A DNA stretch of 25,439 bases, taken from positions 1 through 25,439 of the IMG/VR virus record IMGVR_UViG_3300037160_000197. One strand, written 5' to 3'. Of this stretch, positions 7,627 to 15,962 are shown piece after piece. The stretch comes from a virus. Positions within the stretch are counted from its first letter, which is position 1. Every line of letters begins with the position of its first letter. The notes under the pieces are model-generated. The model searched no databases and was not told the origin of the DNA. It saw only the letters and a list, made by a program, of their open reading frames with translations. The position numbers and the translations under genes are program-made.

Positions 7627-8235
7627 TTAGAAGGTGATGTCTTCGACGGTCACCGTGCGCGAAAGCCGATCCGTTAGGATGGCAGCGATCACGGCCAGCC
7701 TCTCCGGATCGCCCGGCTCGGAATGCTCGTATCGTCGCAGAGATTTCAGGTTGAGGGCCACGGGTTGCCCGGGATGCCGATTAACACTATCGACCAGACC
7801 GGACTGAGTCATCCCGGCGTCTCTCCGCAGCTCCTTCAATCGAGGGCCATTCACTCTTGGGGAACCTGGCCGTCCGGGGCCGGGCTTGTTCGGCCGAGCT
7901 TCCAGCAACAAAGTGATCGCATACTCCAGATCTAGGCGGCGCGGCTGAAGCCTGGGGGGCTGATCATCGTTCTCAATAGCCATTCCCGAACAGGCTTCGA
8001 TGAGGTGGCTGGCCTGTTGCCCTATCCATCGCCGGTGAGCTTCCATAGTCTTGTCACACAGCATCCGCTCCCGTTCTCTGGCGCAGGCTACCACATCGCG
8101 CGTGCTGCGAGGACCAGACGATCCGAAATAGTCATCTGATTGCACCTGAGCCACCGCTCTATCGAACTCTGCGCGTGAGACTACGTGTTGCTTGCCATCA
8201 CCACTTTGGATCACGATATCCGCTTCTCCTGGCAA
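7627..8235 (-). CDS. XRE-family repressor-like protein (202 aa)
   Basis: The C-terminal third is a helix-turn-helix of the Cro/cI (XRE) type: LKELRRDAGMTQSGLVDSV, then a loop, then LKSLRRYEHSEPGDPERL. Placing the HTH at the C-terminus is unusual for phage repressors. The N-terminal 120 residues are unknown; they are polar with an RERERMLCDK stretch and could be a sensing or dimerisation domain. The start is TTG at 8235, seven bases after GGAG; a GTG seven codons in also has a GGAG. The gene faces away from the AlpA-like gene at 8295, the layout of a repressor/activator switch, and the VapE helicase follows on the other side. It is the likely gatekeeper of that replication module. Confidence 0.75.
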   Translation of the reverse strand: MPGEADIVIQSGDGKQHVVSRAEFDRAVAQVQSDDYFGSSGPRSTRDVVACARERERMLCDKTMEAHRRWIGQQASHLIEACSGMAIENDDQPPRLQPRRLDLEYAITLLLEARPNKPGPGRPGSPRVNGPRLKELRRDAGMTQSGLVDSVNRHPGQPVALNLKSLRRYEHSEPGDPERLAVIAAILTDRLSRTVTVEDITF

Positions 8236-8294
8236 TAACTGTCTCCTTTCTGTCTCTTACATATTTTACTCCGGTATGAGATCCTATAACGAGA

Positions 8295-8549
8295 ATGCAG
8301 AAAACACTTAGCTTATTAGCACACACTACGCCACCGCCGCGTTTCGTCACCGAAGCGGACTTGGAAGAAATCACCGGCGTCAAGAAGCGAACGTGGCAAA
8401 AGCACAGGTTGTTCGGACGCGGTCCGAGGTTCTACAAAATCGGCGGCGCCGTGCGGTACAACCTCGCCGAGGTATTGGAATGGATCGAGAGTAACGCTGT
8501 AGGTGGTGACACTTCACCGTCGCACTCCATAGCAAGTCGTCTAAGGTAA
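8295..8549 (+). CDS. AlpA-like HTH regulator (84 aa)
   Basis: A short winged-helix protein of the HTH_17/AlpA type: RFVTEADLEEITGVKKRTWQ, then a wing segment GRGPRFYKIGGAVRYNLAEV, ending LEWIES. The YNLAEVLEWI ending is typical of AlpA-like excisionases and satellite activators. In P4 satellites and gram-negative PICIs, AlpA turns on integrase or replication genes. It is divergent from the repressor gene and 110 bases upstream of the VapE gene, which it may control. No strong Shine-Dalgarno sequence precedes the ATG; TATAAC ends four bases before it, so the exact promoter is uncertain. Confidence 0.8.
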   Translation: MQKTLSLLAHTTPPPRFVTEADLEEITGVKKRTWQKHRLFGRGPRFYKIGGAVRYNLAEVLEWIESNAVGGDTSPSHSIASRLR

Positions 8550-8659
8550 AACTGGTGTGCGCGCGGCGCGACCGCTCAAAACGGAATGGCGCGCCCGGCC
8601 TCGGAAACCGCAGCGCGCCCGGAAGGAATGCCCTCTGACCAAGGAGTTATCCCAACGCC

Positions 8660-10039
8660 ATGACCAAGATAACACAATTCGAGCCACCGCGGACCACTCG
8701 GCACAGGGCAAAGCACGACATACAGCCCGACGACGCTAACCCCGAGCCGGATACTGCGGAATCAATCACCGTAGGTTGGAAGTCACGCTTGCTGTACGAT
8801 GACGACGAAAGCAGCCGGCCGTCGTCCAACCTCGCTAATGCCATTACCGCCTTCCAGTACGCTCCCGCATGGAGCGGTGTTCTGGCGTTCGACGAAAATG
8901 CTCAGCGCATCGTTGCCAGAGAAGCGCCGCCGTGGGACGGCGAGGACTCCAACCTCCCATTTGATTGGTCGGATGTGCACGATATCTACGCGGCGAACTG
9001 GCTACAGCACCAGGGGATCATGGTTGGAAAAGAGATTGCAGGACAGGCTGCGTACGCGGTCGCGCGTAAACACCCGTACCATCCAATCCGGGACTATCTC
9101 GATTCGCTTGAGTGGGACGGAAGGGAGCGGCTCGACTACTGGCTCAAAACATACCTGGGTGCCGACGCCGATACGGTCGAAGGGATTCCAGGAGGAAGAC
9201 TGTTCATGCTGGTGAAACCAGACATCACTAGGTACACCATCGCGGTTGGGGAGTGCTTCCTAATCTCGGCGGCGGCGCGCATCTATAGTCCAGGCGCAAA
9301 AGTCGATACTTGCATGGTTCTGGAAGGCGGCCAGGGGAAGCTAAAGAGTACGGCCCTCAGCACACTCTTCGGGGAGGACTGGTTCACCGACACGCTACCA
9401 GATATTCGCACTAAGGATGCCGCCATCCAGCTCAACGGAATCTGGTGTGTCGAAATAGCCGAGCTGAGCGCATTCAAACCAGTAGATCTCGCCCACGTCA
9501 AGATGTTCATATCCCGCAGCACGGACCGCTACAGGCCACTGTATGGTAAGCATTCAGTCAATGTGCCCCGTCGGTGTGTCTTTGCCGCCACCACGAACGA
9601 GGATTCGTACCTGAAGGACCCCACCGGCGGACGCCGCTTCTGGCCGGTCAAGACCGGGACCATCGATATCTCCGCGCTGAAACGGGACCGCGACCAACTG
9701 TGGGCCGAAGCGGCCGCGCATTACAAGGATGGCGAACAGTGGTGGCTGGATGCCGAGCACGAGGAACTGGCGGCGAGAGAACAACGAGACCGCTACGAGA
9801 CCCACCCGTGGGAGCCCAAGATCGCGGAATGGATTGCTGGACGGGATAGCGTCAGCGTGACGGAGATCCTAACTGAGTGCCTTGAATTGAAGTCGAAGGA
9901 CCAGAAACAAACCCACAAAAACATTGTGGCGAGCGTCTTGAAATCGCTCGGCTGGACGAAATTTAGGGACCGCGACGGAGAAGAGCGACCTCGGCGATAT
10001 CGGCAGATCATCCAGCCGGGCAAAAAGATGTCCAAGTAG
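8660..10039 (+). CDS. VapE-family replicative helicase/primase-like ATPase (459 aa)
   Basis: This is a virulence-associated E (VapE) type P-loop protein, a superfamily 3-like DNA helicase found in phages, satellites and pathogenicity islands. An N-terminal region (about 60-200) contains HPIRDYLDSLEWDGRERLDY, the segment that normally precedes the ATPase. The Walker A is VLEGGQGKLKSTAL near 218-231, where the usual GxGKST appears as GKLKST. The Walker B is WCVEIAELS near 261-270. The sensor segment VFAATTNE and the DPTGGRRFWPV box follow near 307-328. A C-terminal domain (about 390-450) resembles a DNA-binding winged helix. AAGGAG lies 13 bases before the ATG. Iteron-like repeats begin right after the stop codon, so it is probably the initiator of a nearby origin. 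Confidence 0.9.
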   Translation: MTKITQFEPPRTTRHRAKHDIQPDDANPEPDTAESITVGWKSRLLYDDDESSRPSSNLANAITAFQYAPAWSGVLAFDENAQRIVAREAPPWDGEDSNLPFDWSDVHDIYAANWLQHQGIMVGKEIAGQAAYAVARKHPYHPIRDYLDSLEWDGRERLDYWLKTYLGADADTVEGIPGGRLFMLVKPDITRYTIAVGECFLISAAARIYSPGAKVDTCMVLEGGQGKLKSTALSTLFGEDWFTDTLPDIRTKDAAIQLNGIWCVEIAELSAFKPVDLAHVKMFISRSTDRYRPLYGKHSVNVPRRCVFAATTNEDSYLKDPTGGRRFWPVKTGTIDISALKRDRDQLWAEAAAHYKDGEQWWLDAEHEELAAREQRDRYETHPWEPKIAEWIAGRDSVSVTEILTECLELKSKDQKQTHKNIVASVLKSLGWTKFRDRDGEERPRRYRQIIQPGKKMSK

Positions 10040-10040
10040 T

Positions 10041-10272
10041 GTCCCACTCTGGTCCCGGTCTTGGTCCACGTTTAAATCAAGTGTTTTCAACATTGGTCCC
10101 AGTGGTCCCACTCTATATCTGAATAAAAGAAGTACGGGAGTGCCCGATGGGCAACAGGAGCCAGCGAGGAAAAAAGAAATTCGGTCAAAATACTGGGACC
10201 CTGGGACCAAAGCAACGTTTTCTATCAGTTGCAGTGTTTCCAGACTGGGACCAGACGGTCGAATGCTGGGAC
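10041..10272. repeat. GGTCCC/GGGACC inverted repeat array, candidate replication origin
   Basis: Three GGTCCC hexamers (10051, 10095, 10104) plus two near copies (GTCCC at 10041, GGTCC at 10063) lie on the left. Four GGGACC hexamers (10195, 10203, 10247, 10267) lie on the right. All left copies point one way and all right copies the other. The closest pairs are arranged as TGGGACC-(1 or 2 bases)-TGGGACCAA on each arm. Between them 10110-10194 is about 44% G+C by hand count, well below the surroundings. The array starts two bases after the VapE stop. Two repeat sets flanking an AT-richer core directly behind the helicase gene is the layout of SaPI origins, so this is probably where VapE loads. 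Confidence 0.6.
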
Positions 10273-10355
10273 CGGAAGGCAACCATAAAAAGAAACCATG
10301 ACGAGCGTGCATTAGCGACCTGCATCCTAACTGAACGTGCCTTTCGGTGCAAGAA

Positions 10356-10383
10356 GGGAAAGTTTCAGTAGGGAAAGTTTCAG
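10356..10383 (+). repeat. 13-bp direct repeat
   Basis: GGGAAAGTTTCAG occurs at 10356-10368 and again at 10371-10383, two bases apart. It lies between the GGGACC array and the coiled-coil gene. It could be a regulator site; nothing else supports a role. Confidence 0.4.
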
Positions 10384-10670
10384 GCGGAGGAAAGGTGTGC
10401 CCACGGAATGTCGCGCGGTTAGCGCCTAAGACCTGCGTCTCGCGCCGCGAGGCGGTGTCCGGACCGATTATCGACAACGCGACAGGGCACGCTGACCTTT
10501 TCGAGAATGTCGGAACCTTCAGAGGGAGGCGAAGCTGCGGAAGCTCAACGGGATGTTGTCCGCCGCCCCAAGGGCACCCCGCCAGTCGCGGCGAGGACCC
10601 ATTGCTCCGCGCGATCCGGGGTCTTAGGCAGGAAAACGGCCATGGTACACTACTTCAAAGGAAATGCTGG

Positions 10671-10862
10671 ATGGGCACTAAAGAGAAGGATATCCTTGAG
10701 GCGCTCTCGGACTTGGCGGCGCGGATTTCGAACCTTTCGGAGCAAATCAGTAGCCTTGAAGAGAGGTTCGGTTCTTTTGATGAACAATTAAGCCGGATGC
10801 AGAAAAGCATCAAGAGTCTTGGTGGGCAGATTGAGAACCTGGCTGACGATCTTCCCTCATGA
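10671..10862 (+). CDS. Small coiled-coil protein (63 aa)
   Basis: The sequence is almost entirely heptad-like: ILEALSDLAARISNLSEQIS, then SLEERFGSFDEQLSRMQKSI and SLGGQIENLADDL. It should form a dimeric or trimeric coiled coil, similar in outline to small phage structural or regulatory coiled-coil proteins. The ATG at 10671 follows AAAGGA with an 8-base spacing, a good ribosome site. The frame is open upstream but the earlier part does not look coding. Its end overlaps by 53 bases the end of a convergent small gene. I do not recognise a specific function. Confidence 0.65.
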   Translation: MGTKEKDILEALSDLAARISNLSEQISSLEERFGSFDEQLSRMQKSIKSLGGQIENLADDLPS

Positions 10863-11043
10863 TGCTCGGGATCAGTTTGGAGGAGCCACCACTGAGAAGC
10901 GTGTCAATTGAATTAGCAAGATCGTAGGCGTCGTACAGAACCCGGCGAGCTTCCACGGAAGATAGGCCAAGAGTGTCGTAGGCGTATTTGAGGATACTCT
11001 TGGCTTCGCAATCCGGTATCATCTCATCAAACGGGTGCTCCAC
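10810..11043 (-). CDS. Hypothetical small protein (up to 77 aa)
   Basis: The middle of the translation looks like folded protein: IPDCEAKSILKYAYDTLGLS, then SVEARRVLYDAYDLANSIDT. This helical, acidic stretch recalls small uncharacterised proteins of mobile DNA. The start is either GTG at 11043 or ATG at 11022; neither has a strong ribosome site. The C-terminal 18 codons overlap the coiled-coil gene on the opposite strand, and the low-complexity end suggests the overlap is tolerated rather than essential. Function unknown. Confidence 0.5.
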   Translation of the reverse strand: MEHPFDEMIPDCEAKSILKYAYDTLGLSSVEARRVLYDAYDLANSIDTLLSGGSSKLIPSIMREDRQPGSQSAHQDS

Positions 11044-11590
11044 AGCAAGCAGGATACCACAATATCATTGAGCCGAAAACAGGGCTCTCATGGTACGCCA
11101 ACTTGACGACGCGCTTGCCTGCCGCGTATAAAGGAAGCAGGGCACCTGTTCGACAGGCCAGCGGCAAACCGCACCCTCCGAAAGATCCCACCCAAGAGTT
11201 AGACCAGCAGCAGTCCGGGCGCCAGCGCACCCGCCACGCACGCATGCGCGGTCCTCGGCGGCATTGCTGCGGTGCATAACGCCGAGCGACGGGACGCTCG
11301 TTAATCCCCTTCCCTCCGGCCCTCGTGGTTGGAGTGTGTCCCGATGAAAACGATCTGGGGAAGGGGGTAAAGGGGCGGCAGGATACGCCCCCGCGGCCCC
11401 AGGCGACAACCGGCCAACCCGGAGCCGGACGGCGCGACACGGGCCAACCTGGCGCGAACGGTGGCCTATTCCGGCGGACGGCAGGACGGACCGTACACCG
11501 GCCCACGGCGTGGCGTTCGGGAACGACGGTTCCGCTACGGGCGACCGCAACGAGCCGTCCTGGAAGCAGATACGGCAGCGACCATCAGCG
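11044..11590. other. Region without a supported gene
   Basis: Two overlapping minus-strand frames of about 160 codons run through here, but both translate to Arg/Pro/Gly-rich sequence with no recognisable domain. A 24-base segment (11100-11123) matches 5690-5713 in inverted orientation at 22 of 24 positions. Another feature is a pair of arms, CCCCTTCC (near 11307) and GGAAGGGG (near 11360). I see no gene. Confidence 0.4.
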
Positions 11591-12163
11591 ATGAAGCCGA
11601 TGAAGGCAATGAACCCGACCAGCCCCCCGCGCTCGGCGATCCCCTGCTACGCCGCCGACGGCACGTCTCTCGGTTTCCGCACGTTCGCCGCCGCCCAACA
11701 CCTGGTCGCCGGCGGCTACGTCCGGCCCGCTTACGGCCGCAAGGGACACCTCCGCGCGATCTGGCTGCTCCGCGACGACGGCGCCAGCCCCGTCCAGTCG
11801 CGCGCCCACAACGGTACGCGGTACAGCTACATCGAATCGCTTGCTACCGGACGGTGCTGGCAACTCCGCCGCTTGGACCGGCGCGACACCACGACCGTGG
11901 ACGGCTCGCCCGTCACCGCGCGCGACCCGTTCCTTCAGGTGGTGCGCGACTGCTTGACATACTCGCCCGAAGCGCTGGCGGCGAGAGCGCTGCGGACCGA
12001 CTCGCTGGCGACCGACCCGCTGCCGACCGACTCGTTGGCCATCGCGCTGGCAACTGACTCGTTGGCCGACGCCAGGAGACCGACCGCGGCGCCGACGCGC
12101 GCCACGCACGGACGCTCACTGGCGACGAGCGACCGCGGCCACGCCATCGCAACCGAGAAGTAA
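11591..12163 (+). CDS. Hypothetical mobile-element protein with repetitive tail (190 aa)
   Basis: The N-terminal 110 residues look like a conserved domain: IPCYAADGTSLGFRTFAAAQ, then HLVAGGYVRPAYGRKGHLRA, IWLLRDDG, NGTRYSYIESLATGRCWQLR and RLDRRD. I recall related proteins in islands carrying DUF2924-recombinase cassettes, but no function. The C-terminal part is built from degenerate TDSLA-like units (LRTDSLATDPLPTDSLAIAL), probably a slippage-expanded disordered tail. Three ATGs lie close together at 11591, 11600 and 11609; none has a clear Shine-Dalgarno sequence. The following 90 bases carry a cluster of ACTTACT motifs. Confidence 0.6.
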   Translation: MKPMKAMNPTSPPRSAIPCYAADGTSLGFRTFAAAQHLVAGGYVRPAYGRKGHLRAIWLLRDDGASPVQSRAHNGTRYSYIESLATGRCWQLRRLDRRDTTTVDGSPVTARDPFLQVVRDCLTYSPEALAARALRTDSLATDPLPTDSLAIALATDSLADARRPTAAPTRATHGRSLATSDRGHAIATEK

Positions 12164-12164
12164 C

Positions 12165-12253
12165 ACTTACTCAGCCAGGAGTAACCGACGCGCTGCAATG
12201 TAACTTACAGTGGACTCGACTAAGTGTCATCGCTACTTAGTAAGCCACTTACT
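12165..12253. repeat. Cluster of ACTTACT-like motifs
   Basis: ACTTACT occurs at 12165-12171 and 12247-12253, AACTTAC at 12202-12208, ACTTAGT from 12235, and the inverted form ACTAAGTG at 12219-12226. Five related sites in 89 bases, in both orientations, suggest a protein-binding region. It sits between two genes that converge here, so it is not an ordinary promoter. Confidence 0.45.
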
Positions 12254-12352
12254 AACAGCTTTTGGTTCCCTCCTTTGCCGGTGCCGGTAGCGGCGGGTGG
12301 ACACAGTGCCCAATTTCGCTACCGTCAGAAGGAAAAAAGAGGTGGTCGGTGG

Positions 12353-12862
12353 TCACATCGGCGATGCGGATGCGGGGTCGGCGATGGGCGGCGCGGGCTG
12401 CGCGGGCTGGCCGACGCCGTGGGGCGATGGCTCCTCCGCCTCGAACGGCTGCATGGCGGCCCGCAGCGCTCGCGCCGTCTTGATGCCGACGTAGTGCAGG
12501 CCGAGGAGTTGCAGTTCGGGCACCCAGCGCAGATCGCCCAGACAACGGTAGCCAGCGGCGGCCAGCGATTGCACCACCACTGGCTTGATGCGGATGCCAT
12601 GGCGGGCCAGTTCCTTCCAGTGGTCGAGTCGGATGTCCATCCAGGCGGGCCGGGCTGGACTCGCAGGGCGGGTGAGGTCGCCGTACCGCTCCTGCTGGCC
12701 GGCCAGGAAGCCGATTTCGTGGGCCTCGCGGACGGCCGCCAGCAACGCCGCGTCCAGCGCGAGCCGCGAGCAGACGACCTTGCTCCCGTGGGGCGAGTCG
12801 AGGCTCGAAATGGCGGTGGATACGAGGTGGTCAGCTATGCGGCTATCGATCTCGCGTGGCAT
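12353..12862 (-). CDS. Helix-hairpin-helix protein resembling RNA polymerase alpha CTD (169 aa)
   Basis: The C-terminal part (about 96-137) has the pattern of the RpoA C-terminal domain: VVVQSLAAAGYRCLGDLRWV, then PELQLLGLHYVGIKTARALR. This is a helix-hairpin-helix fold that contacts DNA or transcription factors. The N-terminal 95 residues are unknown, mostly helical (ALDAALLAAVREAHEIGFLA). The tail is Pro/Ala-rich. The start is the ATG at 12862, just after GGAAGG; the frame is open upstream to 12979, but that part looks non-coding. It is divergent from the methyltransferase genes. It could modulate host polymerase or bind DNA for the element; both are inference. Confidence 0.7.
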   Translation of the reverse strand: MPREIDSRIADHLVSTAISSLDSPHGSKVVCSRLALDAALLAAVREAHEIGFLAGQQERYGDLTRPASPARPAWMDIRLDHWKELARHGIRIKPVVVQSLAAAGYRCLGDLRWVPELQLLGLHYVGIKTARALRAAMQPFEAEEPSPHGVGQPAQPAPPIADPASASPM

Positions 12863-13022
12863 GTGGCCTTCCGCTGCTCCTGGCCGCCAGCATAACAGCA
12901 TCGCGGATCGGCGAGGGCGGTTGCAGGGCGAACAGTAGGTAGGGGCGCAGGTGGTCACTGACGTGGTCGAGGTGGTCACTGCGGCCGGCTACGGCCGGCG
13001 TACCGGTGGGAGTGGGCAACTG

Positions 13023-14556
13023 ATGGCAAACCAGACCCGAGTCACGCCAGCGATGGCCAGCCGGATCGAGATCTGGCCGGTGGACCGGCTGGTCCCTTAC
13101 GCGCGCAACGCCCGCACGCACTCGGCGGAACAGGTCGCGCAGATCGCCGCATCGATTGTCGAGTTCGGGTTCAACGCCCCGATCCTGGTGGACTCCCACG
13201 CGGGGATCATTGCCGGTCACGGGCGAATGCTGGCGGCGCGGAAGCTGGGGCTGGCGGAAGTCCCGGTGGTCGTGCTTGACCACCTCTCCGACACCCAACG
13301 GCGAGCCTACATCCTGGCCGACAACAAGCTCGCCGAGAACGCGGGCTGGGACGAGAAGGTCCTGGCCGCGGAACTCGCCGACCTGGAGCGGGACGGCCTC
13401 GACCTCAGGGTCGTCGGGTTCTCCGACCATGAGTTGGAGGTCTTGCTGGCGGACTCTGCCGACGGCCCGCCGCCCGAGGACGAAGAGCAGATCCCGGAAG
13501 CGCCCGCCGAGCCTGTGACCCGACCCGGCGACGTGTGGCTCGTCGGTAAGCACCGGCTGATCTGCGGCGACTGCCGGGACCGCAACGTCGTGGCGCGATT
13601 GTTCGAGGGCGCGAAGGCCAACCTGGTGGTCACGTCGCCGCCCTACGCCACGCAGCGCGAATACGATCCGGCCAGCGGGTTCACCCCCATCCCGCCGGAG
13701 AAGTACACGGGATGGTATCGGGCCGTGGCGGAGGCCATTGCGAGCGTGTTGGCGCCGGACGGCTCGTACTTCCTGAACATCAAGCCGCACGCCGATGGAG
13801 GCGAAAGGAGCCTGTACGTGATGGACTTGGTGCTTGCTCATCGGCGGAGGTGGGGCTGGCGATTCGTGGATGAGTTCTGCTGGCGGAAGACCGACAACGG
13901 CGTGCCGGGCGGTTGGCCCAATAGGCTGAAGAACGCTTGGGAGCCGGTCTACCATTTCTGCCGCCAGCAGAAGATCAAGTTTCACCCGGATGCTGTAGGC
14001 CACGTTTCGGAGGATTGCTTCGACTATGCGCAGAGCAATGCCAAGTCGCGGTCGGGGAGCGGGCTGCTCGGTTGCGGCGTGCGTGGTCCGGCGGCGGGCA
14101 AGCACCCCAATGCAGACGCGAACGGCCACTTCAAGGGCATCGCGCGGCCCAGCAACGTCATCGAATGCAAGGCCGAGGGCGGCCAGGGATCGCACTTCCG
14201 CCCCGTTCCCTCGTACGCTCGTCGAGTTCTTCGTGCTGGCGTTCACCGACGCGGATGACCTCGTGTACGACCCCTTCACGGGCAGTGCGACCAGCATCGC
14301 CGCCGCCCACGTGCATGGGCGCGTGGGTTACGGCGTTGAACTTAGCCCGGCGTACTGCGACGTGGCGTTGCTTAGGCTCGCCAACCTGATCGGCAAGGTG
14401 CCAGTGCTGGCGGAGACCGGCCAGCCGATGGCCGACGTAGGCGCTACGCGCGGCGTGCCGCTCGATCAGGACAGCAATTCCCGCGCGCGGGACAGCCGCC
14501 GTATCCAGCATCGCGGCCCGGCACCGTTCTACGGCAAACGGCGCAAGGCTTCCTGA
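13023..14556 (+). pseudogene. ParB-like/DNA methyltransferase fusion, split by a frameshift
   Basis: The first 130 residues are a ParB/Srx-like nuclease fold domain: PVDRLVPYARNARTHSAEQV, FGFNAPILVDSHAGIIAGHG, LADNKLAENAGWDEK. A beta-class DNA methyltransferase follows, with motif IV TSPPY near 204-208 and the S-adenosylmethionine motif DPFTGSATSIAAA near residue 415. Motif IV before motif I defines the beta class; TSPPY allows N4-cytosine or N6-adenine methylation. One extra T at 14196-14197 shifts the frame just before PFPRTLVEFFVLAF, so the SAM motif lies in another frame and the normal stop becomes 14258. Repair gives about 510 residues. The ATG at 13023 is preferred over an upstream GTG at 12951, which adds low-complexity sequence. 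Confidence 0.85.
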
Positions 14557-14615
14557 CCTCGCCAGCCGCCAAGCCGCTCAACAATCGACTCGATTCCAAC
14601 GAAGGAGACATCGTA

Positions 14616-15962
14616 GTGCCTAAGCCGCCGAGACCGCCGAGACCGCCCAAATCGCCAAGACTGCCGAAGCCGATCGCCGACCTCAAGATAGTGCAGTGGG
14701 CGATTGAAAAGCTACTGCCTTACGCGCGCAACGCCAGGACCCACTCCGACCAGCAGATAGCGCAGGTGGCCGCCAGCATCGTCGAGTTCGGTTGGACCAA
14801 CCCCATCCTGGTCGGTGAGGACGGGGTCGTGATCGCCGGTCACGCCCGGCTCGCGGCGGCGCGGCTGCTGAAGATGAGCGAGGTCCCGGTGATAGTCCTT
14901 GACCACCTGACTCCTACCCAGCGCCGCGCCCTGGTGCTGGCAGACAATCGGCTCGCCCTGTCCGCTGGGTGGGATGAAGAGATGCTGCGCGTTGAACTGG
15001 AGTCGCTGGAGGAGGACGGCTTCGACCTCGACCTGGTCGGCTTCACCGATGACGAGCTTGCTCACCTGCTCGCCGATCAGGACGCGGCTACCGAGGGCGA
15101 GGACGATGTCCCCGAGACACCGGAGACACCGGTCTCAATTCCCGGCGACCTGTGGCTGCTGGGCGGCCACAAAGGGCGTCCCGCGCACCGTGTACTGTGC
15201 GGCGACTCGACCGCCAGCGACGCCACCGTGCGCCTCCTGGCTGGCCAGAAGCCGCCGTTTATCATGGCGACCGATCCGCCCTACGGCGTGGGCTTGACAC
15301 CGGAATGGCGCGAGCAGGCCGGGTTGAATCCAAGTACCCGGCAAGGCGGCAAGATCTCGAACGATGATCGCGTGGACTGGTCCGCGGCTTATGCCCTATT
15401 CCCCGGCGACGTGGCCTACGTGTGGCATGCCGGTATCCACGCGGGCGAAGTTGCGACGGGCCTGCACTCGTGCGACTTCCAGATCCGCGCGCAGATCATC
15501 TGGAAGAAGCAACACTTCGCCATCTCACGGGGGGCCTACCATTGGGGCCACGAGCCGTGCTGGTACGCGGTGCGGAAGGGCAAGCCTTCCCATTGGCGCG
15601 GCGACCGGACCCAGTCCACGGTGTGGGAGGTAGCCAACTTGAATCCGTTCGGCGGCAACAGCGACAAGGAGAACGAGGTCACCGGGCATGGGACGCAGAA
15701 GCCGGTGGAGTTGATGCGGCGCCCGATCCTGAACCACACGCAGCAAGGCGAGGCGTTGTATGACCCATTCCTGGGATCGGGGAGTAGCCTGATCGCGGCG
15801 GAGAGCACGAGGCGGGTGTGCTACGGCATCGACATCGACCCGAAGTATGTTGAGGTGGCGGTGATTAGATGGCAACGATTCACAGGCCGGCAGGCGACGC
15901 TCGACGGTGATGGGCGCACGTTCGACGAGGTTGCGCGGGAACGGAGGAAGGACGCGGCATGA
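14616..15962 (+). CDS. ParB-like/DNA methyltransferase fusion (448 aa)
   Basis: An intact paralogue of the preceding gene. A Pro/Lys-rich leader is followed by the ParB-like domain (about 22-145; IEKLLPYARNARTHSDQQIA, NPILVGEDGVVIAGHARLAA, LADNRLALSAGWDEE). The methyltransferase has DPPYGV near 219-224 and DPFLGSGSSLIAA near 383-395, again in beta-class order. DPPY usually points to N6-adenine methylation. GAAGGAG sits eight bases before the GTG start at 14616. Phage ParB-methyltransferase fusions are thought to protect element DNA from host restriction or to mark it for packaging or regulation; no restriction enzyme is present here, so it is an orphan. Confidence 0.9.
   Translation: MPKPPRPPRPPKSPRLPKPIADLKIVQWAIEKLLPYARNARTHSDQQIAQVAASIVEFGWTNPILVGEDGVVIAGHARLAAARLLKMSEVPVIVLDHLTPTQRRALVLADNRLALSAGWDEEMLRVELESLEEDGFDLDLVGFTDDELAHLLADQDAATEGEDDVPETPETPVSIPGDLWLLGGHKGRPAHRVLCGDSTASDATVRLLAGQKPPFIMATDPPYGVGLTPEWREQAGLNPSTRQGGKISNDDRVDWSAAYALFPGDVAYVWHAGIHAGEVATGLHSCDFQIRAQIIWKKQHFAISRGAYHWGHEPCWYAVRKGKPSHWRGDRTQSTVWEVANLNPFGGNSDKENEVTGHGTQKPVELMRRPILNHTQQGEALYDPFLGSGSSLIAAESTRRVCYGIDIDPKYVEVAVIRWQRFTGRQATLDGDGRTFDEVARERRKDAA

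Noticed and set aside
10147-10371. 74-codon forward frame after the VapE gene
   Set aside because: It has a fair GGGAG before its ATG, but it lies across the GGGACC repeats and its sequence is a reading of those repeats (repeated WD/GP pairs) with no domain.
11027-11550. Two overlapping minus-strand frames of about 160 codons
   Set aside because: Both are Arg/Pro/Gly-rich and share the same DNA in different frames, with no recognisable motif.
12951-13022. GTG start for the first methyltransferase
   Set aside because: It adds a low-complexity stretch (VTDVVEVVTAAGYGRRTGG) without a ribosome site; the ATG at 13023 begins the conserved part.
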